The notes under the pieces are model-generated. The model saw only the letters and a program-made list of their open reading frames with translations, did not search any database and had not been told where the DNA came from. The position numbers and the translations under genes are program-made. Shown piece after piece: positions 1-8,223 of a DNA stretch of 64,000 nucleotides. The DNA is from [Zimmermannella] alba NBRC 15616 (GTDB taxonomy: Bacteria > Actinomycetota > Actinomycetes > Actinomycetales > Microbacteriaceae). Numbering within the stretch: the stretch's first letter is position 1; every line of letters begins with the position of its first letter. The stretch is from assembly GCF_001570905.1 (NCBI RefSeq), contig NZ_BCSO01000011.1:1-64000 (forward strand), in the 5' to 3' direction.

Positions 1-1014
1 CGTGATCTCGGTGACGGCCTTGTAGCCGGTCGGTGCGGCAACCTCGTGGAAGGTGTAGGTGCCTTCGGCGAGCGTGACCTGCTGCGGCGTCGAGCCCGAA
101 GTCCAGCTCTCGACGACGGCACCCTGTGCGTCGTGAATCTCGATGTCGGCGCCGGGGAGCTCCTTGCCGCCCAGGTCAACCTTCGAGACCTTGACCGGAA
201 CCGGGGTCGGCGTCGGCGTCGGGTTCGTGGGGACGAACGAGGCGGAGAGGAGGTTCTGGTAGCCCGGGTTGTTCGACTCGTAAATGTCGAGTCGGACGTC
301 GGCAGGGACCTGTGCGAGCGTCGGGGCACCGGTCATGTCGGTGCCATCGACCGGAGCGGCGATGCCGAGGAGGGCGTAGTACGCCTGCTTCTGTGCGTCC
401 GTCGTGAAGAGGTTGCCGTCAACGCGGGCGGTCGCGATGTCGTAGCGCATGTCGCCGCCGTTGGGGTTGTCAGCGAGCGAGACGCCGTGGGCATCAGTGA
501 GGGCCCAGATGGCGCTCTGCGTCAGGGCGTGGAATTCCGCGTCCGTGAGGCCGTAGTGGGCCTGGATGCCAGCGTTGTCGTTCGGGTAACCGTTGTAGAG
601 GACGCTTTCGACGTGCGCGTCGAGCCCGAGCGGGGTGTACACGGGCGAGGCAGCGCGGTCGGTGTAACCAAGGAGGTTGCCCGAACCGATCTGACGGACA
701 AAGGTTTCGAAGTCCGAGGCGTTCGGGTCGTCGAGCGTCGTGACCGGGTGAGCCCGGCCCATATTGAAGCAGTAGACGAGGTTCGCGAGCACCGAGTTCG
801 AGCCGGGGATCGGCGCGGTGGTGCCCTCGTAGATGTAGATGTTGTCGAGGGCGCCCGTGGTGGCATCCCAACCGTCATCCGTTGAATAACCGATGTAGGT
901 GTCGCCAAATGCAGCGTTCGCGGGGCTAGCAAACCCCATTGCGAACGCGGGAATGGCAATCACCACACCGAGCGCAAGAGCCAGCAGTGCCCTCACTCGT
1001 TTGGCCAGTGGCAT
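1..1014 (-). CDS. Thioester-domain (TQXA) surface adhesin with SpaA-type repeat, partial
   Basis: Only the first 338 codons lie in the window; the C-terminus runs off the left edge. Residues 1-34 form a signal peptide (KR-rich start, hydrophobic core, SPANAA cleavage region). The mature protein begins with a class I thioester domain: Cys82 in YCFNMG and Gln166 in the TQSA motif are the pair that forms the internal Cys-Gln thioester in this family, which binds host or surface amines covalently. A short PTPTPTP linker (about residue 265) leads into a Cna_B/SpaA prealbumin-like domain with the LPGADIEI and GTYTFHEVAAPTGY hallmarks. Such proteins usually end in more SpaA domains and an LPxTG sorting signal, not visible here. 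The ATG at 1014 is preceded by GAGGA at 6 nt. Adhesin role is inferred from the family. Confidence 0.9.
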   Translation of the reverse strand, partial: MPLAKRVRALLALALGVVIAIPAFAMGFASPANAAFGDTYIGYSTDDGWDATTGALDNIYIYEGTTAPIPGSNSVLANLVYCFNMGRAHPVTTLDDPNASDFETFVRQIGSGNLLGYTDRAASPVYTPLGLDAHVESVLYNGYPNDNAGIQAHYGLTDAEFHALTQSAIWALTDAHGVSLADNPNGGDMRYDIATARVDGNLFTTDAQKQAYYALLGIAAPVDGTDMTGAPTLAQVPADVRLDIYESNNPGYQNLLSASFVPTNPTPTPTPVPVKVSKVDLGGKELPGADIEIHDAQGAVVESWTSGSTPQQVTLAEGTYTFHEVAAPTGYKAVTEIT

Positions 1015-1439
1015 GTACGTTCCTCACATTTCGTATCTGCGGATCCAAGCGGCAACACCACAGACGCCCCACTCCCCACGGCGCTGTTCACAACCCCGAG
1101 CGAATGCGCACACTCGCAGCGAGGGTTCTTCACCACTCATCAACCATTATAGATTTCGCCCACTGACCAAGGGAGCGCGCTTCCCGACCCCCGCCACCAC
1201 ACCGGGCCCAAAACATCAAGCTGGAACACGGCGAAAAGATTCAATGACGGCGCATAAAAAACGTCACTACCACCCTGCACGACCCGCGAAACTGCTGGAT
1301 CCAGTTGCGCGATCCGAAGAAACCTCAGGTCAGGGCCATAAAATTCTGAACGGTTCCCGAAAAAGGTCCCGTTGCTACAACGTTTCGGAGGGTCCGCCCA
1401 GACCGCACCGAAAGGTGCTCACTTCTATCGTGGAACGAC
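1015..1439. other. Intergenic region upstream of the adhesin
   Basis: This stretch holds the promoter region of the adhesin gene on the minus strand and the downstream side of the neighbouring monooxygenase. It is less GC-rich than its surroundings around 1200-1380. Short open frames overlap here on the plus strand but have no ribosome binding site or recognisable product. No RNA gene was recognised. Confidence 0.5.
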
Positions 1440-1472
1440 GAGGCGGGCGCCCAAACTCTGGGTGCCCGCCTC
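1440..1472 (-). terminator. Hairpin terminator after the monooxygenase
   Basis: A 14-bp stem (1440-1453 against 1459-1472) with one G-T pair and a 5-nt loop lies 15 nt past the stop of the minus-strand gene. There is no long U-tract, which is usual in actinobacteria. Confidence 0.7.
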
Positions 1473-1486
1473 GTGCCCGCTCGCCG

Positions 1487-3433
1487 CTAGGCCGAACGCT
1501 CGATGAGGGTGCCAGCGAAGAACTCGGCGAGCTCCTGCGTGGCCTCAAGCGGCACAACATGAGCAACATATTGGTCGGGACGGACGACGACTACCGCACC
1601 CTGTGGCGCGATGCCGCGCTCAGTGAAAATGTCCGTTCCACGCCCCGTCCCGTAGATGCATTCGATGTCGTGGAGGCCGTACTTGCCGACGGTCGGGCGG
1701 AAGGCTGCGGGCGCGCGCTGCACGTCGAAGGTGTCGAAGGCCTGTCGGTAGATGACCTTCGTATCGAAGATGCTCGCCTGATCGCCGCCGGGGAGCTGGT
1801 GACGCTGGCGGGGTGAGTCATCCGAAGCCCACCAGGCTGCCCACTGCTCAACTGCCGAGCCTTCCACACCGGGCGCTGCTTCGTCGGCGAAGACGTAGAT
1901 GCGCCAGCGGCCGTCGGCCGAGTGCTGGTGGCCGATGTGCTGGGTCACGTCATCCGCGATGCGAATCGCCTCGGCCGACTTGAAACGGCGGCCGATCGGG
2001 AAACCTGCCGCGAGCGCCTGGTGCTCGTCGCTGCCGGTGATCATCGACTCGTCATAGTCGGTGAGGAATCCGGCTGCGAACTCCTGCTTCGCGCAGTAGA
2101 AGTCGGCGAGCTCCTGCGGGCTCCCGAAGTCTTCGGGCTTCTTCGCCATCTGGCTCGACCATTCGCGATCGAAGTCGATGAGGTTTTTCGCGGCCACCTG
2201 GCGCTCGCTCGAGTAGGTGCGCAGGAGTTCCTTCGGTGCGCGCCCGTCGACGACGTGGCCGAGCTTCCACGCGAGGTTGAAGCCGTCTTGCATCGAGACG
2301 TTCATGCCCTGGCCAGCCTTGGCGGAGTGCGTGTGGCAGGCGTCGCCCATGATGAACACGCGCGGGTCGCAGGCGTTGTCGTTGTCGGCGACGTCGTCGA
2401 AGTCGTCCGTGAGCCGGTGACCGACCTCGTACACCGAGTACCAGGCGACCTCCTTCACGTCGAGCGAGTAGGGGTGGAGGATCTCGTTCGCGCGGGCGAT
2501 CGCCTCATCCACGGTGGTCTTGCGCACTTCGCCGCGGCTTCCCTCGGGCACTTCGCCGAGGTCGACGTAGCAGCGGAAGAGGTGGCCGCCCTCGCGGGGG
2601 ATGTGGAGGATCGAGCCGTTCTTCGAGGTGATCGCGCACTTCGTGTGGATGTCAGGGAAGTCGGTCACGGCCATCATGTCAACAACGCCCCAGGCATGGT
2701 TCGCCTGCGCGCCGGAGAGGCTGCGACCGATTGCCTTGCGGACGCCTGAGCGGGCTCCGTCCGCGCCGACGACATACTTGCAGCGGACGACGAAGTCGTC
2801 ACCCGTGCCGCCGCCTGCGTCTCGGTGGGCTGCGTCCGCGTCGTCCACAACGGATCCCGCTTCAGCGCGACGGCGGAGCGTGACGGTGATCGGGTATTCC
2901 CCTGCGGTCTCGCTGCGGTCGACCTCGAGCGAGACGAACTCGATGCCGTAGTCGGGCTGCAGGCGCGTGGGCGAGAAGCGCATGAACTCGTCGAAGTAGT
3001 CGATGACGCGCGCCTGATTCATGATGACGTGCGGGAACTCGCTGATGCCCTGCGGGTCGTCCTCGGTGCGGGCGGTGCGGATGATGTTGTCCGGGTTGTC
3101 GGGGTCGGGCGACCAAAAGTTCATAGCCTGGATGTGGTACGCCTCGTGGGCGACGCGGTGGGCGAAGCCGAAGGCCTGGAAGGTTTCGAGGCTGCGGGAT
3201 TGCAGGCCATCCGCGCGACCGATTTCGAGTCGTCCGGCGCGCAGGTCGACGATGCGGGTGCGCACGGTCTCGAACATGGAGAGTTGGGCAGCGGTGATCA
3301 TGCCAGCGGGGCCTGCGCCGACGATGAGGACATCAAGTTCTTCGGGGAACTCGGGGCTCCAGATGTTGCCGCTCCGGGCCGCGGGCTGGATGCGCGGGTC
3401 GGTCGAGACGTAGCCGTGGTGGTGAAACTGCAT
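1487..3433 (-). CDS. FAD-dependent aromatic-ring monooxygenase (phenol 2-monooxygenase / 3-hydroxybenzoate 4-monooxygenase family)
   Basis: A 648-residue class A flavoprotein hydroxylase. GAGPAG at 39-44 is the Rossmann dinucleotide motif, GADGARSG at 223-230 the DG motif shared by FAD and NAD(P)H binding, and GDACHTHS at 363-370 the second FAD motif. The C-terminal third matches the thioredoxin-like dimerisation domain of phenol hydroxylases. Family members use NADPH and O2 to hydroxylate phenol, 3-hydroxybenzoate or resorcinol-like substrates; the sequence does not settle which. I chose ATG 3433 (MQFHHHGY) because AGGAGG lies 8 nt upstream; the longer open frame has no such site. It is divergent from an SDR dehydrogenase, with which it may form a small aromatic or alcohol catabolic module (inference). 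Confidence 0.88.
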   Translation of the reverse strand: MQFHHHGYVSTDPRIQPAARSGNIWSPEFPEELDVLIVGAGPAGMITAAQLSMFETVRTRIVDLRAGRLEIGRADGLQSRSLETFQAFGFAHRVAHEAYHIQAMNFWSPDPDNPDNIIRTARTEDDPQGISEFPHVIMNQARVIDYFDEFMRFSPTRLQPDYGIEFVSLEVDRSETAGEYPITVTLRRRAEAGSVVDDADAAHRDAGGGTGDDFVVRCKYVVGADGARSGVRKAIGRSLSGAQANHAWGVVDMMAVTDFPDIHTKCAITSKNGSILHIPREGGHLFRCYVDLGEVPEGSRGEVRKTTVDEAIARANEILHPYSLDVKEVAWYSVYEVGHRLTDDFDDVADNDNACDPRVFIMGDACHTHSAKAGQGMNVSMQDGFNLAWKLGHVVDGRAPKELLRTYSSERQVAAKNLIDFDREWSSQMAKKPEDFGSPQELADFYCAKQEFAAGFLTDYDESMITGSDEHQALAAGFPIGRRFKSAEAIRIADDVTQHIGHQHSADGRWRIYVFADEAAPGVEGSAVEQWAAWWASDDSPRQRHQLPGGDQASIFDTKVIYRQAFDTFDVQRAPAAFRPTVGKYGLHDIECIYGTGRGTDIFTERGIAPQGAVVVVRPDQYVAHVVPLEATQELAEFFAGTLIERSA

Positions 3434-3485
3434 CGTGACTCCTCCTGTCGGCGTCCTTGCCGACGTGCACTCGCTGCAGGCGGCG

Positions 3486-3502
3486 CTGCCTGCATAAGGC
3501 AG
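3486..3502. promoter_or_regulatory. Possible operator between divergent monooxygenase and SDR genes
   Basis: A perfect 6-bp inverted repeat, CTGCCT-gcata-AGGCAG, lies about 55 nt upstream of the monooxygenase start in the 276-bp divergent spacer. It is the right size for a dimeric repressor site. No adjacent regulator gene is present, so the assignment is tentative. Confidence 0.25.
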
Positions 3503-3709
3503 TGTACTCACAGAATGCGATGAAATGCGAGGAGACCGCACAGCCGTTCAGCCCATCGGCAGGATTTCGCACGGGATGCCTGACAATCTGCAAAGTTGGG
3601 TGAGCTGGTCGGGTAGGCCCACCTGAGCCACCGTTCACCTGGGGCATCTACGGTGGCGAATACCCGCAACGTGGCGCGTGAGCGCCCGCTACGAGAAGTG
3701 GAGAGAGTC

Positions 3710-4474
3710 ATGTCCGCACTGCTTGAAGGCCGCACCGCCATCGTCACGGGAGGAACGCTCGGCATTGGCCGGGGCATCGCCGAGGTGCTCCGTGCACACG
3801 GCGCGAAGGTTGCCGTCACGGGCCTCACCGAGGAGGAGTGCGCTCCGATGCGCGAGGCGGGCTTCCTGGCGTCCGCGCTCGATGTTCGCGATGCAGCCCG
3901 CACCCGCGAGGTCTTCCAGGAACTCATTGCCGAGCTTGGCGGCCTCTCGATCCTCGCATCGAACGCTGGCGTGTACCCGCAGGCCGAGATCGCGACGATG
4001 AGTGACGAAGACCTCGACTTCATTTTCGACATCAACGTCAAGGGCACGGTGCACGCGGTTCAGGCTGCACTGCCGGCGCTTGAGGAGTCGGGCAAGGGCC
4101 GCATCGTACTCACGAGCTCGATCACGGGTAACCTCACGGGCTTCCCGAAGTGGTCGCACTACGGGGCAACGAAGGCTGCGCAGCTCGGGTTCATGCGCTC
4201 GGCCGCGATTGAGCTCGCACCGAAGAACATCACCGTGAACGCGGTGCTGCCGGGCAACATCCTCACGCCAGGCCTCAAGGACATGGGCGAGACGTATCTC
4301 GAGCGGATGGCGCGTTCGGTGCCGCTTGGTTTCCTGGGCGAGCCGGAGGACATCGGCGAGGCGGTTGCGTACCTTGCGTCGGATGGCGCGCGCTACGTGA
4401 CGGGCCAGTCGATCATCGTGGATGGCGGGCAGGTGCTGCCGGAGTCGCCGGAGGCACTCGAAGATTTGCGTTAA
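3710..4474 (+). CDS. SDR-family oxidoreductase (FabG-like)
   Basis: A 254-residue classical short-chain dehydrogenase. TGGTLGIG at 13-20 is the cofactor-binding glycine motif, NAG (Asn85) the structural motif, and Ser136/137, Tyr151 and Lys155 (YGATK) the catalytic set. The C-terminus ends in the usual YVTGQSIIVDGGQ segment. It should reduce or oxidise a carbonyl or alcohol with NAD(P)H; substrate unknown. ATG 3710 is chosen because GGAGAGAG lies just upstream and the reading frame then starts like other family members. It is divergent from the flavin monooxygenase, so a linked catabolic role is plausible but not shown. Confidence 0.88.
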   Translation: MSALLEGRTAIVTGGTLGIGRGIAEVLRAHGAKVAVTGLTEEECAPMREAGFLASALDVRDAARTREVFQELIAELGGLSILASNAGVYPQAEIATMSDEDLDFIFDINVKGTVHAVQAALPALEESGKGRIVLTSSITGNLTGFPKWSHYGATKAAQLGFMRSAAIELAPKNITVNAVLPGNILTPGLKDMGETYLERMARSVPLGFLGEPEDIGEAVAYLASDGARYVTGQSIIVDGGQVLPESPEALEDLR

Positions 4475-4506
4475 CTCGCCGACACCCCGACTGGATCGTT
4501 CGGACT

Positions 4507-4536
4507 GGATATAGCGAGGGCAATTCACCGCTATCC
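4507..4536 (+). terminator. Short inverted repeat downstream of the SDR gene
   Basis: GGATATAGCG at 4507-4516 pairs with CGCTATCC at 4529-4536 (one bulge of two bases), 33 nt past the SDR stop. It could end that transcript. The arms resemble the ATATAGCGGCTATC core of the larger A-family palindromes, so it may be a remnant of one. Confidence 0.4.
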
Positions 4537-4592
4537 TGAGACGAGCACAATTTCGACCGGGGCTCGCGCTCCCTCACAGTGAGGCAGACACG

Positions 4593-5597
4593 ATGGGACA
4601 TCGGGAAACCCCGGACCATGTCCTCAACGTGGACGCTGATCTTGGGCTTGGCCTGACCCCCGGCCAGGTGATGCATGCCCGCAAGAAGGGTGATCGACGC
4701 TATGAGCGACTGCGGAGCCAACTCATGGAGTCGGAATTCGCGCTGCAGGTCGAGACACAGTTCGGCGCGCTCGACCGCTTGAAGCCTGCCGGTGGACGCC
4801 TTCCACTCGGGCCGTACCTTGCGGCGCTGTGGTGTCGGCGCCACTTCATTTGGCGGGATGTGAAGAGCCGGGTTCGGACGAGCAACGCGAATGAGCGGCT
4901 GGGGTCGCTGTGGCTCGTGTTGCGGCCACTTCTTGACGCCGCCTTCTACGGCCTCATCTTCGGGCTGGTCCTCAAAGCGGGGCGCGGTACTGAAAACTTT
5001 GTCGCGTTCATCCTCATCGGCATTTTCATGTTTCAGTTCACGAATGCCGCAATTTCGCAGTCCCCGGGCGTCATTCGCCAACAGCGCGCGCTCATTCGCG
5101 CGTTCAGTTTTCCGCGAGCCGCTATCCCTGTTTCGCTGGTCATCCGGCAACTCCTCCAAGCAGCACCCGGATTCGCTGTCATGCTCGTGCTCATCTGGGC
5201 AATCCCCCCGCACGAACAGCCAACTCTGCTGTGGCTCCTGTTTCCGGTGCTGCTTGGGATTCAAATTCTGTTGAACCTGGGTATCGCACTTGGGCTCGCC
5301 CGGTGCGGCCACGCAATTCCAGACCTGGGTCAGTTCGTGAGTTTCGTCGGCAGAATCTTGCTGTACGCCTCGGGTGTCATCTTCCCAATTGACCGGTTCG
5401 TCAACCACCCGCTAGCGCTGTTCATCGTTGAACTGAATCCGATCTATCAATTCATTGATTCCTACCGCATGATCCTTATGCAGGGAGCACTCCCTTCATT
5501 TGAGCGGTGGATGACGATGCTTGCGTGGTCGATCGGCACTCTCGTCGTCGGGTTCTTGACGTTCTGGCTGAAGGAGGAGTCCTATGGCCGCGAGTAA
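4593..5597 (+). CDS. ABC-2 type polysaccharide/teichoic acid export permease (TagG/Wzm family)
   Basis: A 334-residue permease with a soluble N-terminal segment (about 1-90) and roughly six membrane helices, including FYGLIFGLVLKAG and PVSLVIRQLLQAAPGFAVMLVLIWAI. The IWRDVKSR amphipathic entry, the loop FMFQFTNAAISQSPGVIRQQRALIRAFSFPR (given here only as landmark, about residues 145-175) and the length fit TagG/Wzm. It would carry lipid-linked glycopolymer across the membrane together with the ATPase encoded next. The GAGG site lies 9 nt before ATG 4593. Its stop overlaps the start of the ATPase gene by 14 bp, indicating translational coupling. It opens the plus-strand part of the glycopolymer locus. 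Confidence 0.88.
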   Translation: MGHRETPDHVLNVDADLGLGLTPGQVMHARKKGDRRYERLRSQLMESEFALQVETQFGALDRLKPAGGRLPLGPYLAALWCRRHFIWRDVKSRVRTSNANERLGSLWLVLRPLLDAAFYGLIFGLVLKAGRGTENFVAFILIGIFMFQFTNAAISQSPGVIRQQRALIRAFSFPRAAIPVSLVIRQLLQAAPGFAVMLVLIWAIPPHEQPTLLWLLFPVLLGIQILLNLGIALGLARCGHAIPDLGQFVSFVGRILLYASGVIFPIDRFVNHPLALFIVELNPIYQFIDSYRMILMQGALPSFERWMTMLAWSIGTLVVGFLTFWLKEESYGRE

Positions 5598-6492
5598 CCC
5601 CAAGTCGAGCGAGAGCGTGCCGCTGGACACCTCTCCGATCCGCGTCACCGAGACTGAGGCATACGCCTTCGACGCTGACGAAGTTGCCCGCGCTGGCCGC
5701 CGCATCTCCAACGACAACATCACAGTCTTTGCAGACGATGTTCACCTGCGATACCAAGTCCGAGCGAGCGCATCGAAGCGGAAGGGTTTCCGTTTTCCCC
5801 GCACCCGGAGTGTGAAAGCCCTACGTGGCGTTTCGCTTGCGGTTCGCGAAGGCGAGTTTGTTGGCCTAGTTGGGCGAAATGGGTCCGGCAAGAGTTCGCT
5901 CCTGCGCGTCCTGGCAGGCCTTGAGCCGCCGAGCGAGGGCCTCGTCCTCACTTCCGCTCAACCACAGCTTCTCGGCGTGAGCGCCGCTCTGCTTCCTGAG
6001 CTTTCAGGAGAGGAAAACATTCGGCTTGGCCTCTTGGCGATGGGGTTCAGCCCTGAAGTCGTCGAAGAGAAGCGCAGTGAGGTTGCCGAACTTTCAAACC
6101 TGGATGACGCACTCCGAATGCCGATGCGAACCTATTCGTCTGGCATGGCCGCGCGTCTCCGTTTCGCGATTTCAGTCGCCGCAAAGCCCGAGATCCTCAT
6201 GATTGATGAGGCGCTCTCCACAGGCGATGCCGCTTTCATGGAGCGATCACGGCGAGCAATGGACCAGATGATCGCCTCGGCGGGCACCGTGTTCCTCGTG
6301 AGCCACGCCGCCCAACAGATCGAAGAAATGTGCACGCGAGCCGTGTGGCTCGACCGTGGCCGCGTTATCGCCGATGGGCCTGCGGGCGACATTGCGCGAG
6401 CCTATCGGTGGTTTGCCCACAACCTGGCTCAGGGCAACAACGACAAGGCCGAACAACTCCTGGCGGATGCCGCACTACAATTTCAAACATAG
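5584..6492 (+). CDS. ABC transporter ATPase for polysaccharide/teichoic acid export (TagH/Wzt family)
   Basis: A 302-residue ATPase with an unusual N-terminal extension of about 55 residues. Walker A is GRNGSGKS at 97-104, the signature is YSSGMAAR at 184-191, and Walker B with catalytic Glu is ILMIDE at 204-209. The degenerate YSSGM signature is typical of TagH/Wzt ATPases rather than of nutrient importers. There is no long C-terminal carbohydrate-binding domain, so substrate recognition by chain-terminal modification (as in some Wzt) is not expected. AAGGAGG lies 7 nt before ATG 5584. Partner of the upstream permease in polymer export. Confidence 0.9.
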   Translation: MAASNPKSSESVPLDTSPIRVTETEAYAFDADEVARAGRRISNDNITVFADDVHLRYQVRASASKRKGFRFPRTRSVKALRGVSLAVREGEFVGLVGRNGSGKSSLLRVLAGLEPPSEGLVLTSAQPQLLGVSAALLPELSGEENIRLGLLAMGFSPEVVEEKRSEVAELSNLDDALRMPMRTYSSGMAARLRFAISVAAKPEILMIDEALSTGDAAFMERSRRAMDQMIASAGTVFLVSHAAQQIEEMCTRAVWLDRGRVIADGPAGDIARAYRWFAHNLAQGNNDKAEQLLADAALQFQT

Positions 6493-6561
6493 GTTTCTGC
6501 CGATACACCATCGGCTGGTACAACCCCTAGTCCCCCCCCTCTTGAGCGCCTGGAGCCCACC

Positions 6562-7755
6562 ATGACCCGCCCCAAGATCATGACCGTCTATGGCACGCGC
6601 CCGGAAGCGATCAAGGTCGCACCGCTCGTGAAGGCGCTTGCCGCCGATGACCGCTTCGAGTCGCTTGTCGTGTCGACCGGCCAGCATCGCGAGATGCTCG
6701 AACAGGTCAACTCCATGTTCGGCATCGTCCCCGACGTTGACCTCGCGATCATGAAGCCGGGCCAGACGTTGAACGGCATCGTCTCGCGCGTGATTGCCGC
6801 GCTCGATGAGGTGCTTGAGCGTGAGCAGCCGGATGCCGTCGTGGTCCACGGCGACACATCGACGGCTATGGCCTCGGCAATTGCCGCGTTCAACCGCGAG
6901 ATCAAGGTCGTGCACCTTGAGGCTGGCCTTCGCACGGACACTCTCTTCTCTCCCTTCCCTGAGGAGGCGAATCGCCGCCTCATCTCTCGCGTCTCGTCCC
7001 TCAATCTCGCTCCGACAGCGCTCTCGAAGCGAAATCTGCTCGCCGAGAACGCTGACGAGGCAACCATTGTCGTCACCGGCAACACCGTCATCGACGCGCT
7101 CATTGAAGCAAGCGGCTGGGACACCCACTTCACCGACGAGAAGCTCGAGCAGCTTGCACACGATGACCGCCGTGTCATCCTGGTCACGACGCACCGTCGC
7201 GAAAACCTCACCGCGATGTCGGCAATCGGCCGAGCCATGAAGCGCCTCGCGGAACGCTACCCGGATGCGGCGGTCGTGCTGCCGGCTCACCTCAACCCGA
7301 AGGTTCGCGCGGCTGTGCTGCCGGAGATCGATGGCGTCGAGAACGTGATCGTGACGGAGCCGCTCCCCTACAACGAGTTCACGAAGCTCATGGCTCGTGC
7401 GACGATCATCCTCACTGACTCGGGCGGGGTTCAGGAGGAGGCTCCCGCGCTTGGAAAGCCGGTGCTCGTCATGCGCGAGAACACCGAGCGGCCGGAGGCG
7501 GTTGAAGCGGGGACGGTGCGACTTGTGGGCCTTGACGAGGATCGCATCGTGGCCGAGGCCGCGAGGCTGCTCGATGACCATGAGGCCTACGCGGCCATGG
7601 CGAATGCCGTGAACCCGTACGGCGACGGTAAGGCCGCCGCGCGTGCAGTTGCGGCGGTCAGCGCCCTTACGGGCGAAGGAGCGCGCCTAGCTGATTTTGC
7701 AGCGGGCGCAATGATGCCCAAACCTGAATACCGAGGAAGCAACGTGGATCAGTGA
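6562..7755 (+). CDS. wecB: UDP-N-acetylglucosamine 2-epimerase (non-hydrolysing)
   Basis: A 397-residue protein matching WecB/MnaA along its length: GTRPEAIKVAPL near the N-terminus, HGDTSTAMA, VHLEAGLRT, THRRENL, and TDSGGVQEEAPALGKP in the UDP-binding C-terminal half. It interconverts UDP-GlcNAc and UDP-ManNAc in the cytoplasm. GGAG lies 7 nt before ATG 6562. With the wecC homologue at 13501-14766 it supplies UDP-ManNAcA for the surface polymer. It follows the exporter genes on the same strand with a 69-bp gap. Confidence 0.95.
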   Translation: MTRPKIMTVYGTRPEAIKVAPLVKALAADDRFESLVVSTGQHREMLEQVNSMFGIVPDVDLAIMKPGQTLNGIVSRVIAALDEVLEREQPDAVVVHGDTSTAMASAIAAFNREIKVVHLEAGLRTDTLFSPFPEEANRRLISRVSSLNLAPTALSKRNLLAENADEATIVVTGNTVIDALIEASGWDTHFTDEKLEQLAHDDRRVILVTTHRRENLTAMSAIGRAMKRLAERYPDAAVVLPAHLNPKVRAAVLPEIDGVENVIVTEPLPYNEFTKLMARATIILTDSGGVQEEAPALGKPVLVMRENTERPEAVEAGTVRLVGLDEDRIVAEAARLLDDHEAYAAMANAVNPYGDGKAAARAVAAVSALTGEGARLADFAAGAMMPKPEYRGSNVDQ

Positions 7756-8223
7756 CCCTCCACATTTGTGCAGTCAAAAGATAGGCACCGAAGAGACACT
7801 TTTCCTCACAATCGCGAAGTCGCCTCCAATGCGAGTCACTGACCGGTTACCGAGCTGTGCACTCACCTTTGTCGACCTCAGAATCTTGGCTCGACGAGAG
7901 AACGTCACCAACCCGACAACACGCAATACGCAACACCAGATGATGACAATGGACCTCGCACCCGCACAGCATTTGCTGGCCATGTAGTCCGAGTTCACAC
8001 CCAGGTCACACTGAATCGGCTCACAACTCAGCACAGAGCAGTAGACACATTTCGCCATGAACGCCGAACACCAGGGACTTCGGGCCTATCCCAGATCAAT
8101 TCGTTAGTCATCGATCACCTCGACCCCCGAGGTTGGGCAAGTCTTCCCATGCTCCACGCCATTCACCACCGTGGACTAGTTCGAGTCAACACATCACTGA
8201 GCTGGAATGCCACATCGGCCGAC
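7756..8223. other. Convergent intergenic region with lowered GC
   Basis: About 470 bp between the convergent wecB and amino-acid permease genes. GC is visibly lower than in the flanking wecB gene. The open frames here are short and lack ribosome binding sites; one minus-strand frame (7774-8058) is Cys-rich at its start but resembles nothing I know. No strong terminator hairpin or repeat was seen. It may mark the edge of an acquired segment. Confidence 0.5.

Noticed and set aside
3580-3625. Sequence near ATCTGCAAAGTTGGGTGAGC resembling a B-family left arm
   Set aside because: No matching right arm was found downstream, so it is at most a decayed half element.
1487-4474. Aromatic degradation operon at the left end
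   Set aside because: Only a hydroxylase and an SDR are present; no ring-cleavage dioxygenase or transporter is near, so a pathway claim is not supported.
7774-8058. Cys-rich 94-codon minus-strand frame
   Set aside because: No ribosome binding site, no recognisable motif, and composition typical of a chance frame in an intergenic region.
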